64,000 nt of DNA from Azosocius agrarius (GTDB lineage: Bacteria > Pseudomonadota > Gammaproteobacteria > UBA6186 > Azoamicaceae). The notes below the pieces were generated by a model, which searched no databases, was not told the DNA's origin, and saw only the letters and a program-made list of their open reading frames with translations. The position numbers and the translations under genes were made by a program. This document shows, one piece after another, positions 16,294 to 24,110 of this stretch. The first letter of the stretch is position 1, and every line of letters starts with the position of its first letter. Location of the stretch: contig CP066692.1 in the NCBI GenBank assembly GCA_016432505.1, positions 288,497 through 352,496 of the forward strand, read 5' to 3'.

Positions 16294-17538
16294 TTAAATT
16301 GAAAATTGTAATCTAGACCCCAAGCTATTATATTTGCAGCATCTAGTACTTTCTTCATCATTAAACATAAAATCACTATTAATATAATTTAATTGAATTT
16401 TGAAATTAGAATTCACAAACCAATTAATTCCAAAAGTGAATGAAGATGTTCTTCCTGTTTTTGGAAAAACAACAATATCATCCGGTTTATGCATATCAAC
16501 AAAAGTAAATCTACAAGCTAACTCAATTGCTCCATACATTTTATTGCAAAAAGGATTTGACATAGACCCAGATTCCATAACATACATACGCTTTTCACCT
16601 GTCAACAAATATCCCGCTTGAAAATAAAATCCTTTATAGACACTAGGATCTAAAGGAAACTCCCAAGTAATAAAATTATAAAAAAATTCAGATTGAATAC
16701 TAAAATTATTAAGTATAAAAATACCTTCGATTCCATAAATGGAAGAAAAAGTAGATAATTTAGTATCTCCAGTACCCATATGAGATCTATTAATATTATA
16801 ATTTCTTCCTCTACATTCTATACTTGTATCTACAATAAGAGGAGTTGTATGGTTATTTGCATATTGAAAATTAAATCCAAAATGTACAGAAATTTTTTCA
16901 TTATTAACAAGTAAAAAAACACTTTTTACCATTAAAAAATTTTTGTCATTATATTCTATGGCAACATTATTATTTATATTATTTAAAGCAAAAACACAAG
17001 AAATATTAAAAAAACTTTCAAAAAAAGGTAAAATTTTTCCTTTTAAAAAATACTTACACTGAAATCCAAAAGATTCTTTCGTTAAAAATGCTTCTGTTAA
17101 ATTAGAAGCTTCTAAAAACATATAATCTGGCAAACCAGTATTAGCTTCAATTCCAATTATTGATCCAAATTGTCCAATTTTGAATAAAATGTTATTTAAA
17201 GAACATTTTAAATAACCTTTAGAAAGATTAATTTTAGTTCCATCAGTTTGAGTAAAATTAAATTGTGAGTAATAATTTAAAGTAGCTTTATAAAACTTCC
17301 CCATTTCACCGCTTACAATAAAACATCCTCTTCTTAAAGTTGCCCCTGATGTAATTTTATTAAACTCATCTTCTATTTTTTTATCACGAACTATATGTAA
17401 AACACTATCTTCTTGAATAAAAATATTTGGATTAAAAGTAATTTCACCACACAAAATATTACAATATATAAATAATAATAATAAAAAATTAAATATTATT
17501 TTGACTAAAATTTTATAATCATATTTTATGATCATCAC
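16294..17538 (-). CDS. OprO/OprP-type (phosphate-selective family) porin, copy 1
   Basis: An outer-membrane beta-barrel porin of 414 residues. After a hydrophobic leader (FNFLLLLFIYCNILC) come alternating strands. C-terminal family marks are GYLLTGEKRMY, AIELACRFTFVDM, GRTSSFTFGINWFVNSN and a terminal aromatic-type strand ending RLQFSI. The family trims anions such as phosphate and polyphosphate in Pseudomonas, but the substrate cannot be read here. A second, clearly related copy lies at 56053-57267. The exact start is uncertain: MMIIKYDYK gives a long basic region before the signal peptide. Confidence 0.88.
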   Translation of the reverse strand: MMIIKYDYKILVKIIFNFLLLLFIYCNILCGEITFNPNIFIQEDSVLHIVRDKKIEDEFNKITSGATLRRGCFIVSGEMGKFYKATLNYYSQFNFTQTDGTKINLSKGYLKCSLNNILFKIGQFGSIIGIEANTGLPDYMFLEASNLTEAFLTKESFGFQCKYFLKGKILPFFESFFNISCVFALNNINNNVAIEYNDKNFLMVKSVFLLVNNEKISVHFGFNFQYANNHTTPLIVDTSIECRGRNYNINRSHMGTGDTKLSTFSSIYGIEGIFILNNFSIQSEFFYNFITWEFPLDPSVYKGFYFQAGYLLTGEKRMYVMESGSMSNPFCNKMYGAIELACRFTFVDMHKPDDIVVFPKTGRTSSFTFGINWFVNSNFKIQLNYINSDFMFNDEESTRCCKYNSLGSRLQFSI

Positions 17539-17688
17539 AATTTTCCTAAATCAAACCACATCTAAAATAAAATTTAATAGTAATAAATTATAAACATATA
17601 TGCAACACATATCAATAATTTTCATATTATATCATTACTATTAATATTTTGATATATTATATATTTATTAATACACAAATATAAAAAC

Positions 17689-18267
17689 ATGTATAATAAC
17701 ATTAAATTTATAAAAAGCATATCTAAAATAAATAATATTAACTACAAAAATATAGAAATTTCTTTTATTGGTGTATCTAATTCAGGAAAATCAAGCGCGA
17801 TAAATGCTATAACAAACACAAACATAAGTCTAATAAGCAAAACTCCAGGAAAAACTAAAACTGTTAATTTCTTTTCAATAAACAAAAATTATTATTTTGT
17901 AGACACCCCAGGGTACGGATATGCGAAATTAAAAAAAACATATTTAATTGAAATTAAATATTTAATAATTAATTACATAAAAAAAAATAGATCATTAACT
18001 GGAATATTCTTATTAATTGATTCAAATTTTGATATTAAAAAATTAAATTATCAAATAATAAATTTAATAAAGGAAAAAAAAATTCATATTTTATTAACAA
18101 AATGTGATAGAATAACAAAATTACAGAAAAAGATTATATTAACAAATATTAATAATTATATTAAAAATAATAGAAAATATAATATAACATTTCAATTATT
18201 TTCAATAAAAAGTAAATTATACATAAATAAAACAAAAATAAAAATTAAACAATGGATAAATTTATAA
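17689..18267 (+). CDS. engB: Ribosome-assembly GTPase EngB (YihA/YsxC)
   Basis: An essential small GTPase for 50S maturation. The 192-residue product has G1 GVSNSGKSSAINAIT near 27-41, G2 region KTPGKTKTVNFF, G3 DTPGYGYAKL near 74-83 and G4 TKCD near 144. EngB and TrmE-family marks are all present and the length is normal. It ends 2 bases before the convergent gyrB stop. Confidence 0.95.
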   Translation: MYNNIKFIKSISKINNINYKNIEISFIGVSNSGKSSAINAITNTNISLISKTPGKTKTVNFFSINKNYYFVDTPGYGYAKLKKTYLIEIKYLIINYIKKNRSLTGIFLLIDSNFDIKKLNYQIINLIKEKKIHILLTKCDRITKLQKKIILTNINNYIKNNRKYNITFQLFSIKSKLYINKTKIKIKQWINL

Positions 18268-18269
18268 AA

Positions 18270-20663
18270 CTAAAAATCTATATTTTTAGCATATAAAGCA
18301 TTATTATCAATATAATTTTTTCTATTTTTAATATCATTACCCATTAACATTAAAATGACTTCATCTATTTTTTTACAATCCTGTAAATTAATTTTAATTA
18401 TTTTTCTATTTCTGGGATTCATTGTAGTTTCCCAAAGCTGATCTGAATTCATTTCTCCTAATCCTTTATATCTTTGAATACTAAACCCAACTTTAGCTTC
18501 ATTTTCAATCCATTCCATTGTTTTACTAAAATTTATTAATTTATATAAAACTTTCCCTTTTTCTATATAAAAATTATCATTAAATAAATAATTAATTTTA
18601 ATTATCAAAAAATATAAATCATTATATCTTTCAGAAGAAAAAAATTCTTTATAAAAAAAATAATCATTTAAAATAGCATTTTGATACAAAGAAATTTTAA
18701 TATAATTACAATTAAATTCTACCATAAAATATAAATTACTATTTTTATAATAATTATTAAAATATTCCTGTGCCAAATGTTTCCATTTTTCTAAAACAGA
18801 AATACACGTAAAATCTTCATCATTTAATTTAAAAACAAAAAAGAACACATCTAATAATTCTTTAGGATACTTATTTAATAACTCATTAATAATAACAGAT
18901 ATGTTTTTATAAATAAAAACAATATCTTTAATTTCTTCTTTTGATAAAACTTTTAAAGTTTTAATAGAAAAAATTTTAACATTAATAAAAAAATTATCAA
19001 AAAAATAATTATTTAAGTCATTAAAATCATTAAAGTATAAACCTTCTTTTCCTTTTTTAATTCTATATAATGGCGGTTGAGCTATATAAATACATCCTCT
19101 TAAAATTAAATCTTTCATATATCTATAAAAAAAAGTTAATAAAAGAGTACGAATATGCAATCCATCTACATCAGCATCAGTCATTATTATGATCGTACGA
19201 TATTTTAATTTAACAAAATTATAATCTGTATCACCAACTCCGCACCCAAGTACAGAAATTAATAAATTAATTTCTACACTAGACAACAATTTATCTATAC
19301 TAGCTTTTTCAACATTTAATATTTTTCCTTTTAATGGCAATACTGCTTGATTATATCTATCTCTTGCTTGCTTTGCAGACCCACCAGCGGAATCTCCTTC
19401 TACTAAATATAATTCTGAAAAAACAGGATCTTTAATTTGACATCCTGCTAATCTACTATATAATTTATTTAATTCTAAAAAATCTTTTTTTCTGATTGTA
19501 TCTTTAGTTTTTTTAGCAGCTTCTCTAACTTTTACAGCTTCTAAAATTTTGTTGCAAATGATTTTAGAAATTATTGATTGTTCTAATAAATAATTATATA
19601 AATTTTTGAAAACAATAGAGTCAACAACAAATTTAACTTCTGAAGACACTAATTTTTCTTTAGTTTGTGATGAAAATTTAGGGTCAGATAATTTTACAGA
19701 TAAAACACCTACAAAACCTTCTCTAATATCTTCTCCTATAATATGAACTTTATTTTTTTTCAAAAAAATAAAATTATTCATATATACATTAAATGCTTTA
19801 GTTAAAGCAGATTTGAATCCAGCCATATGTGAACCACCATCTTTTTGTCTAATATTATTAGCATAACAAAAAATATTTTCACTATAAGCTTTAACCCATT
19901 GTAAAGCACACTCTACATAAATTCCATTTTTGATTTCTTTAAAATGTAAAATATCATTAATATTATCTTTTTTTAAATTTAACTGCTCCACAAAAGATTT
20001 TATTCCACCAGTAAATAAATAAACATTTTCTTTTTTTTTTAATCTATTATTTTTTAAATTAATCTTTATTCCAGAATTTAAAAAAGATAACTCTCTAAAT
20101 CTTTGATCTAAAATATTATAATTAAAACATATACTATTAAAATAAAATAAATTAGGCTTAAAACATATTAATGTTCCTCTATTATAAGTTTTAGAAATTT
20201 TTAATAATTCTGAAAAATTGTAACCATATTTATAATCCTGTCTATAAATATATCCATTTTTATATATACAAACATACATATATTCCGATAAAGCATTTAC
20301 AACAGAAACACCAACTCCATGAAGCCCACTAGAAATTTTGTATACATTATTATCAAATTTTGCACCAGAATGCAAAGTCGTCATAATAACTTCAACAGCA
20401 GTTTTTTCTTCAAAAATATGAAACTCTACAGGAATTCCTCTTCCATTATCTTTTATCGTAACACTATTATTGGAATTTATGACTATATCAATAACATTAC
20501 AATGCCCAACCAAGGCTTCATCCATAGAATTGTCTACAATTTCAAATATTAATCTATGAAGCCCAGTATTGTCTCCTGTATTTCCTATATACATTCCTGG
20601 TCTTTTTTTTACACCTTCAAGTCCTTTTAAAACTTTAATATTAGAAGAATTATAAACAGTCAT
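18270..20663 (-). CDS. gyrB: DNA gyrase subunit B
   Basis: The ATPase subunit of gyrase, which introduces negative supercoils. It has the GHKL ATPase (EIVDNSMDEAL, DNGRGIPV, GLHGVGVSVVNALS), the transducer, the TOPRIM domain (YLVEGDSAGGSAKQARDR, DADVDGLHIRTLLL) and the C-terminal QRYKGLGEMNSDQLWETTM, with the gammaproteobacterial insertion between the last two. The frame opens 12 codons earlier, but MTVYNSSNIKVLKGLEGVKK aligns with E. coli and has TAAGG at proper spacing, so I place the start at 20663 (797 residues). Third in dnaA-dnaN-gyrB; recF is missing. Confidence 0.97.
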   Translation of the reverse strand: MTVYNSSNIKVLKGLEGVKKRPGMYIGNTGDNTGLHRLIFEIVDNSMDEALVGHCNVIDIVINSNNSVTIKDNGRGIPVEFHIFEEKTAVEVIMTTLHSGAKFDNNVYKISSGLHGVGVSVVNALSEYMYVCIYKNGYIYRQDYKYGYNFSELLKISKTYNRGTLICFKPNLFYFNSICFNYNILDQRFRELSFLNSGIKINLKNNRLKKKENVYLFTGGIKSFVEQLNLKKDNINDILHFKEIKNGIYVECALQWVKAYSENIFCYANNIRQKDGGSHMAGFKSALTKAFNVYMNNFIFLKKNKVHIIGEDIREGFVGVLSVKLSDPKFSSQTKEKLVSSEVKFVVDSIVFKNLYNYLLEQSIISKIICNKILEAVKVREAAKKTKDTIRKKDFLELNKLYSRLAGCQIKDPVFSELYLVEGDSAGGSAKQARDRYNQAVLPLKGKILNVEKASIDKLLSSVEINLLISVLGCGVGDTDYNFVKLKYRTIIIMTDADVDGLHIRTLLLTFFYRYMKDLILRGCIYIAQPPLYRIKKGKEGLYFNDFNDLNNYFFDNFFINVKIFSIKTLKVLSKEEIKDIVFIYKNISVIINELLNKYPKELLDVFFFVFKLNDEDFTCISVLEKWKHLAQEYFNNYYKNSNLYFMVEFNCNYIKISLYQNAILNDYFFYKEFFSSERYNDLYFLIIKINYLFNDNFYIEKGKVLYKLINFSKTMEWIENEAKVGFSIQRYKGLGEMNSDQLWETTMNPRNRKIIKINLQDCKKIDEVILMLMGNDIKNRKNYIDNNALYAKNIDF

Positions 20664-20706
20664 ACTAGCCTTACTCTTAACTATAAAAAAAACATACAAT
20701 ATTATA

Positions 20707-21873
20707 TTACAATTTTATTGGCATTAAAACATAAATATTATCATTAGTATTTCTAAGATTTTCTATTTTAAAAGTATCCATAAGCTCATGATTCAAGTTA
20801 TAATCACAAGGTTCAATAAAAACAGCACTTTTAAAATCTGAAATTATTATTAACACAAATTCAGATAAAATTGCATTAAAAATATCTATAATATATTTGG
20901 CATTAAATGCAATAGTAATATTCTTTCCATTATAAAAAAAATTTTCCATTTTATCTTCAGCAAATTCTTTAATATTTGTATAGGATGATAAACTAAGAAT
21001 TTTATTTACTAAACTCATTTTAACAACACAATCTATCCTCTTTTCTAAAATACTTACTCTTAAAAAAATATTTAAAATATCTTTTTTATTACAAATTAAA
21101 TAATCGCCAATGATATTAGATATTATAGTATCATATGCAGGATATTTGCCAATCAAAAGACAAGTTTTTACAATAATATTTTTTGTAATAAATTTAATAA
21201 AATTTCCACAAATAATAATTTTAATAATTTCATATTTCTGAAAAATATTTATTACATCGCTGAAATTTTTTCCCGAAATTATAATTTGCTTTATAAAATT
21301 AGAATTATCTAATAAATTTAATTTATACATTGATAATCTATGCCCATCAGATGTTACTGCGTATAAAATATTTCCTTTTATATCAAAAAGAACTCCATTC
21401 AAATATACACGAACATCGTTTTCTGAAATAGAAAAAAAAATTTTTTTATATATTAATTGAAGTTGAATACTAGATATCATAAAAAACATACTATTATTAT
21501 TATTTTCTAAATGAATATTAGAAATAAATATTTCCGAAGATAAACAAATTTTAAATTTCAAATATTTAACATTTATTAATAATTCTTCATTTATTTTTTT
21601 TAATTCTATAAATTCATTATTTGGTATAACTTTAATTATGCTAATTAACTTTTTTAAAGATACACTTAAAATTCCATCTTCATAAACATTACTTAAAAAA
21701 AATGTATATATAATTTCTAAAGATTTATTTACAGAAAAAATCATAAGTTTCTTTGCACATACTTGAAATAACACACAATGATCATTTGATTTATCCCCAA
21801 TAGATCTGTCAATAGCGCATGACATTATTTTTAAAATATAATCTAAATTTTCTTTATCAATAATAAATCTCAT
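20707..21873 (-). CDS. dnaN: DNA polymerase III sliding clamp (beta subunit)
   Basis: The ring-shaped processivity factor. At 388 residues it is slightly longer than E. coli (366). Recognisable points are the N-terminal MRFIIDKENLDYILKIM, the central YAVTSDGHRLSMYKL and the C-terminal YVLMPIKL, which matches the VMPMRL end that helps form the peptide-binding cleft. The domain between is divergent. It lies between dnaA (10 bases upstream) and gyrB (downstream by 43 bases), without recF. Confidence 0.95.
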   Translation of the reverse strand: MRFIIDKENLDYILKIMSCAIDRSIGDKSNDHCVLFQVCAKKLMIFSVNKSLEIIYTFFLSNVYEDGILSVSLKKLISIIKVIPNNEFIELKKINEELLINVKYLKFKICLSSEIFISNIHLENNNNSMFFMISSIQLQLIYKKIFFSISENDVRVYLNGVLFDIKGNILYAVTSDGHRLSMYKLNLLDNSNFIKQIIISGKNFSDVINIFQKYEIIKIIICGNFIKFITKNIIVKTCLLIGKYPAYDTIISNIIGDYLICNKKDILNIFLRVSILEKRIDCVVKMSLVNKILSLSSYTNIKEFAEDKMENFFYNGKNITIAFNAKYIIDIFNAILSEFVLIIISDFKSAVFIEPCDYNLNHELMDTFKIENLRNTNDNIYVLMPIKL

Positions 21874-21883
21874 ATTTATCTCA

Positions 21884-23149
21884 CTAAAAAAACATTTTTT
21901 TTAAATAAATATAATCAATTAACAATTTTTCATTAATTTTGATTAAATTTTCTATCTTTTTACAAATTTTAATATTAACATTATTTGTTATTTTAAAAAA
22001 ACAATTTATATCATATATATTTTCATTTGAAAAACGGTTACATAAATAAATTACCATATACTTTTGAAGTATTAAATTTTTAGATTTTTTTTTAGAAATA
22101 ATATCAAAATACATAATTCCATAATATTGAGCAACACTTTTAAGAACATGTAATATAGAATATTTTTTATTTTTTTTTAAATAAAATGTATTTATTATAT
22201 ATTTAACCAAATTTTTAGTAATAATTTTATTAATCAAAAAAGCATAAGATAATATTTTTTTAAATATTCCAAATAATAAATTAATATTATTTGTAACATT
22301 AACAATTAATAACAAAATATCATATGAAAAATGTATATTATAAAATAAAGCTTTATTATTTAAAATTTTAATTTTTATATTAAAATTTGGATCTTTTAAT
22401 TCCAAAAAAATACCTAAAAATATTTTGTTAATGAAATTCGTACTAAAATTTTTAATATCATAATTTTTACAAAGAGAAAAAATTATTTTTTTTTTATTTA
22501 TTAATAAAAAATCTATTATAAAAACAAGTTCTTGTTGAGATTTTAATGCTTTATTTAAATAATGAATATCATCTATTATTAAAAAATCTACAAATTTATA
22601 AATTTTTCTAAATTGTTTCAAATTATTTTTATTTAAAAATAAAATTAAATTATAAATAAAATTTTTAGCATTTATAAAAATGACATTTTTATAATTAATA
22701 AAAACATAATTATAAATTGCGCTCAATAAATGTGTTTTTCCAGACCCAAAATTTCCATAAATAATCAAAAATAGTGTAAAAAAATTATAATTTTTTATAA
22801 AATTAATTATTATATTTTTTATTAATACATTACTTTCATCAACAAAAAAATTAAAAAAAGTATAATTTATCTTATAAGATCTTGTATAATTTAAATTTTT
22901 ATTGCTCAAATATAAATTATTTTTATTAATTAAAATAAATATATTATATTTAAAAAAAATTATGGTAAATTCATTAATTAAAAAAAAAATTTTATCTATA
23001 ATAATATTTAACACATATTTATTTTTAACAATAATATATATATCATTGTTGCATAATTGAACTTGTATATCATAAAATATATTATTTATATTTAAATTTT
23101 TATAAATATATTTAATATATAAAATACATTTTTTCCAATAAGTATACAT
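21884..23149 (-). CDS. dnaA: Chromosomal replication initiator DnaA, highly degenerate
   Basis: Recognised by locus (dnaA-dnaN-gyrB beside rpmH) and by Walker A GNFGSGKTHLLSA and Walker B FLIIDDIHYL. The N-terminus from the ATG at 23147-23149 (MYTYWKKCILYIK) aligns with E. coli MSLSLWQQCLARLQ; the 27 upstream codons are probably non-coding, giving 421 residues. The sensor-2 motif NVRELEGAL reads NINLLFGIF. The box VII SRFGWGL reads NKIFLGI. The DnaA-box-reading signature GGRDHTTVLHA reads ITNNVNIKICKKI. So the residues known to be needed for ATP-driven oligomerisation and DnaA-box recognition are gone, although the frame is intact. No Shine-Dalgarno seen. Confidence 0.85.
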   Translation of the reverse strand: MYTYWKKCILYIKYIYKNLNINNIFYDIQVQLCNNDIYIIVKNKYVLNIIIDKIFFLINEFTIIFFKYNIFILINKNNLYLSNKNLNYTRSYKINYTFFNFFVDESNVLIKNIIINFIKNYNFFTLFLIIYGNFGSGKTHLLSAIYNYVFINYKNVIFINAKNFIYNLILFLNKNNLKQFRKIYKFVDFLIIDDIHYLNKALKSQQELVFIIDFLLINKKKIIFSLCKNYDIKNFSTNFINKIFLGIFLELKDPNFNIKIKILNNKALFYNIHFSYDILLLIVNVTNNINLLFGIFKKILSYAFLINKIITKNLVKYIINTFYLKKNKKYSILHVLKSVAQYYGIMYFDIISKKKSKNLILQKYMVIYLCNRFSNENIYDINCFFKITNNVNIKICKKIENLIKINEKLLIDYIYLKKMFF

Positions 23150-23419
23150 ATATTTAATGATAAAATTAATTTTTTTTAAATAGAATAACAACATTATAAA
23201 TAACAATATTTTAACTATATAATTAAACATAAAAAAAAGCTAATTAATAAATATAATTTATTATTAAATATAAGTTAATTACTAGTTTATACAATTATTG
23301 TCATAATATAAAAAAATGTAATTTTTATATATAATAAATTACATTTAATATTTGTTGATTTGACTTCACTTATGCTTTTTTTTATTATCTTCTTTTCAGC
23401 TTTTTCTGGAGAACTTCTG
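23150..23419. other. Inferred replication origin region (dnaA-rpmH intergenic)
   Basis: About 270 bases of almost pure A+T separate the divergent dnaA and rpmH genes. Here the plus strand changes from A-rich (left) to T-rich (right), and the Lys/Asn/Ile-rich protein class switches from plus-strand to minus-strand genes. That is the expected signature of a bidirectional origin. I see no canonical TTATCCACA DnaA box in this interval by eye, consistent with the altered DnaA DNA-binding domain. Confidence 0.6.
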
Positions 23420-23554
23420 ATGTCTTTGACTTTTAATCCTAAAGTTCGTCGCTTGCTTCGCACGGCTGGGTTCCGCGCACGTATGCGCACTGCAAATGGC
23501 CGCGCTGTATTAGCACGACGTCGCGCTAAGCATCGTTTTCGTTTAGCTCGTTAA
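23420..23554 (+). CDS. rpmH: 50S ribosomal protein L34, unusually GC-rich gene
   Basis: L34 is a small basic 23S-binding protein. From the ATG at 23420 the product has 44 residues: MSLTFNPKVRRLLRTAGFRA then RMRTANGRAVLARRRAKHRF. The GFRARM...NGR.VLARRRAK core is the proteobacterial consensus. The N-terminus differs from the usual MKRT(F/Y)QPS. The frame is open 20 codons upstream but that part is hydrophobic and unlike L34. Base use is odd: roughly 23440-23550 is GC-rich and every arginine is a CGN codon, while the surrounding DNA is nearly all A+T and neighbours favour AGA. First gene right of the origin. Confidence 0.92.
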   Translation: MSLTFNPKVRRLLRTAGFRARMRTANGRAVLARRRAKHRFRLAR

Positions 23555-23564
23555 TATTTTACTT

Positions 23565-23888
23565 GTGCTCATTCCTCACCGTTGTTCACGTATTTTTTTT
23601 CGTCCAATTATTTTTGGTAAGTCTTTTTTTTCTTTTTCTTTTTTTTCTTTGCTTTTTTGTTCATCATTAACAATTAACATTTTTTTTTTATTACCAAAAA
23701 CTTTATCTATTTTTTCTTTTGAACGTTCTTTATTTAGAAAAACTTTTTATTCATTTTTTTTTCTATATAATTTTTATGGATTTTCTTTATCTATGTCTTG
23801 TAATTCATATATAAATATAATTTTTTTACACAAAAAAATTTTACTTTTTTATATTTGGAAAATTTTTTATGAAAAATTTATTTATTAA
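23565..23888 (+). CDS. rnpA: Candidate degenerate RNase P protein component RnpA
   Basis: The slot between rpmH and yidD is where rnpA sits in nearly all bacteria, often overlapping yidD, and this 107-residue frame (GTG start) has the right length and overlaps yidD by 20 bases. Sequence support is thin: FFLLPKTLSIFSFERSLFRK can be laid against the family's VVxKKxGKAVxRNxxKRxxR core, but most basic residues are replaced by Phe and Ser. It is Phe/Ser-rich and basic only in patches. It could equally be a decayed rnpA or chance. If lost, the RNA component or another enzyme must process tRNA 5' ends. Confidence 0.4.
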   Translation: MLIPHRCSRIFFRPIIFGKSFFSFSFFSLLFCSSLTINIFFLLPKTLSIFSFERSLFRKTFYSFFFLYNFYGFSLSMSCNSYINIIFLHKKILLFYIWKIFYEKFIY

Positions 23889-24078
23889 TTTTATAAATTT
23901 TTATAAAATTTATATAAATCCTTATTTATTACATAAATGTCGTTTTTATCCATCTTGTTCTTCTTATATTTTATTATCAATAAAAAAACTTCCTATTATT
24001 AAAGGACTTTATTTTTCTGTTAAACGAATTATTTTATGTAATTGTTTTTCTTCAGGTGGATATGATCCTATTCCATAA
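23869..24078 (+). CDS. yidD: Membrane protein insertion efficiency factor YidD
   Basis: A small membrane-associated protein that assists YidC insertion. The 69 residues contain the diagnostic pattern INPYLLHKCRFYPSCSSY and GLYFSVKRIILCNCFSSGGY followed by DPIP (family CRFxPTCSxY...GGxDPVP). Normal length. Order rpmH-rnpA-yidD-yidC is conserved. Confidence 0.95.
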   Translation: MKNLFINFINFYKIYINPYLLHKCRFYPSCSSYILLSIKKLPIIKGLYFSVKRIILCNCFSSGGYDPIP

Positions 24079-24110
24079 TATTTTTTTATTGTATACTTGA
24101 TTTTTTTTTT

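Noticed and set aside
16400..16621. 73-codon frame antisense to the first porin
   Set aside because: Shadow of a well-supported gene in the other strand.
23150..23230. 27-codon hydrophobic extension upstream of dnaA
   Set aside because: It is unlike any DnaA N-terminus, has no Shine-Dalgarno, and MYTYWKKC at 23149 aligns with the true start; the extension is open only because AT-rich DNA lacks stops there by chance.
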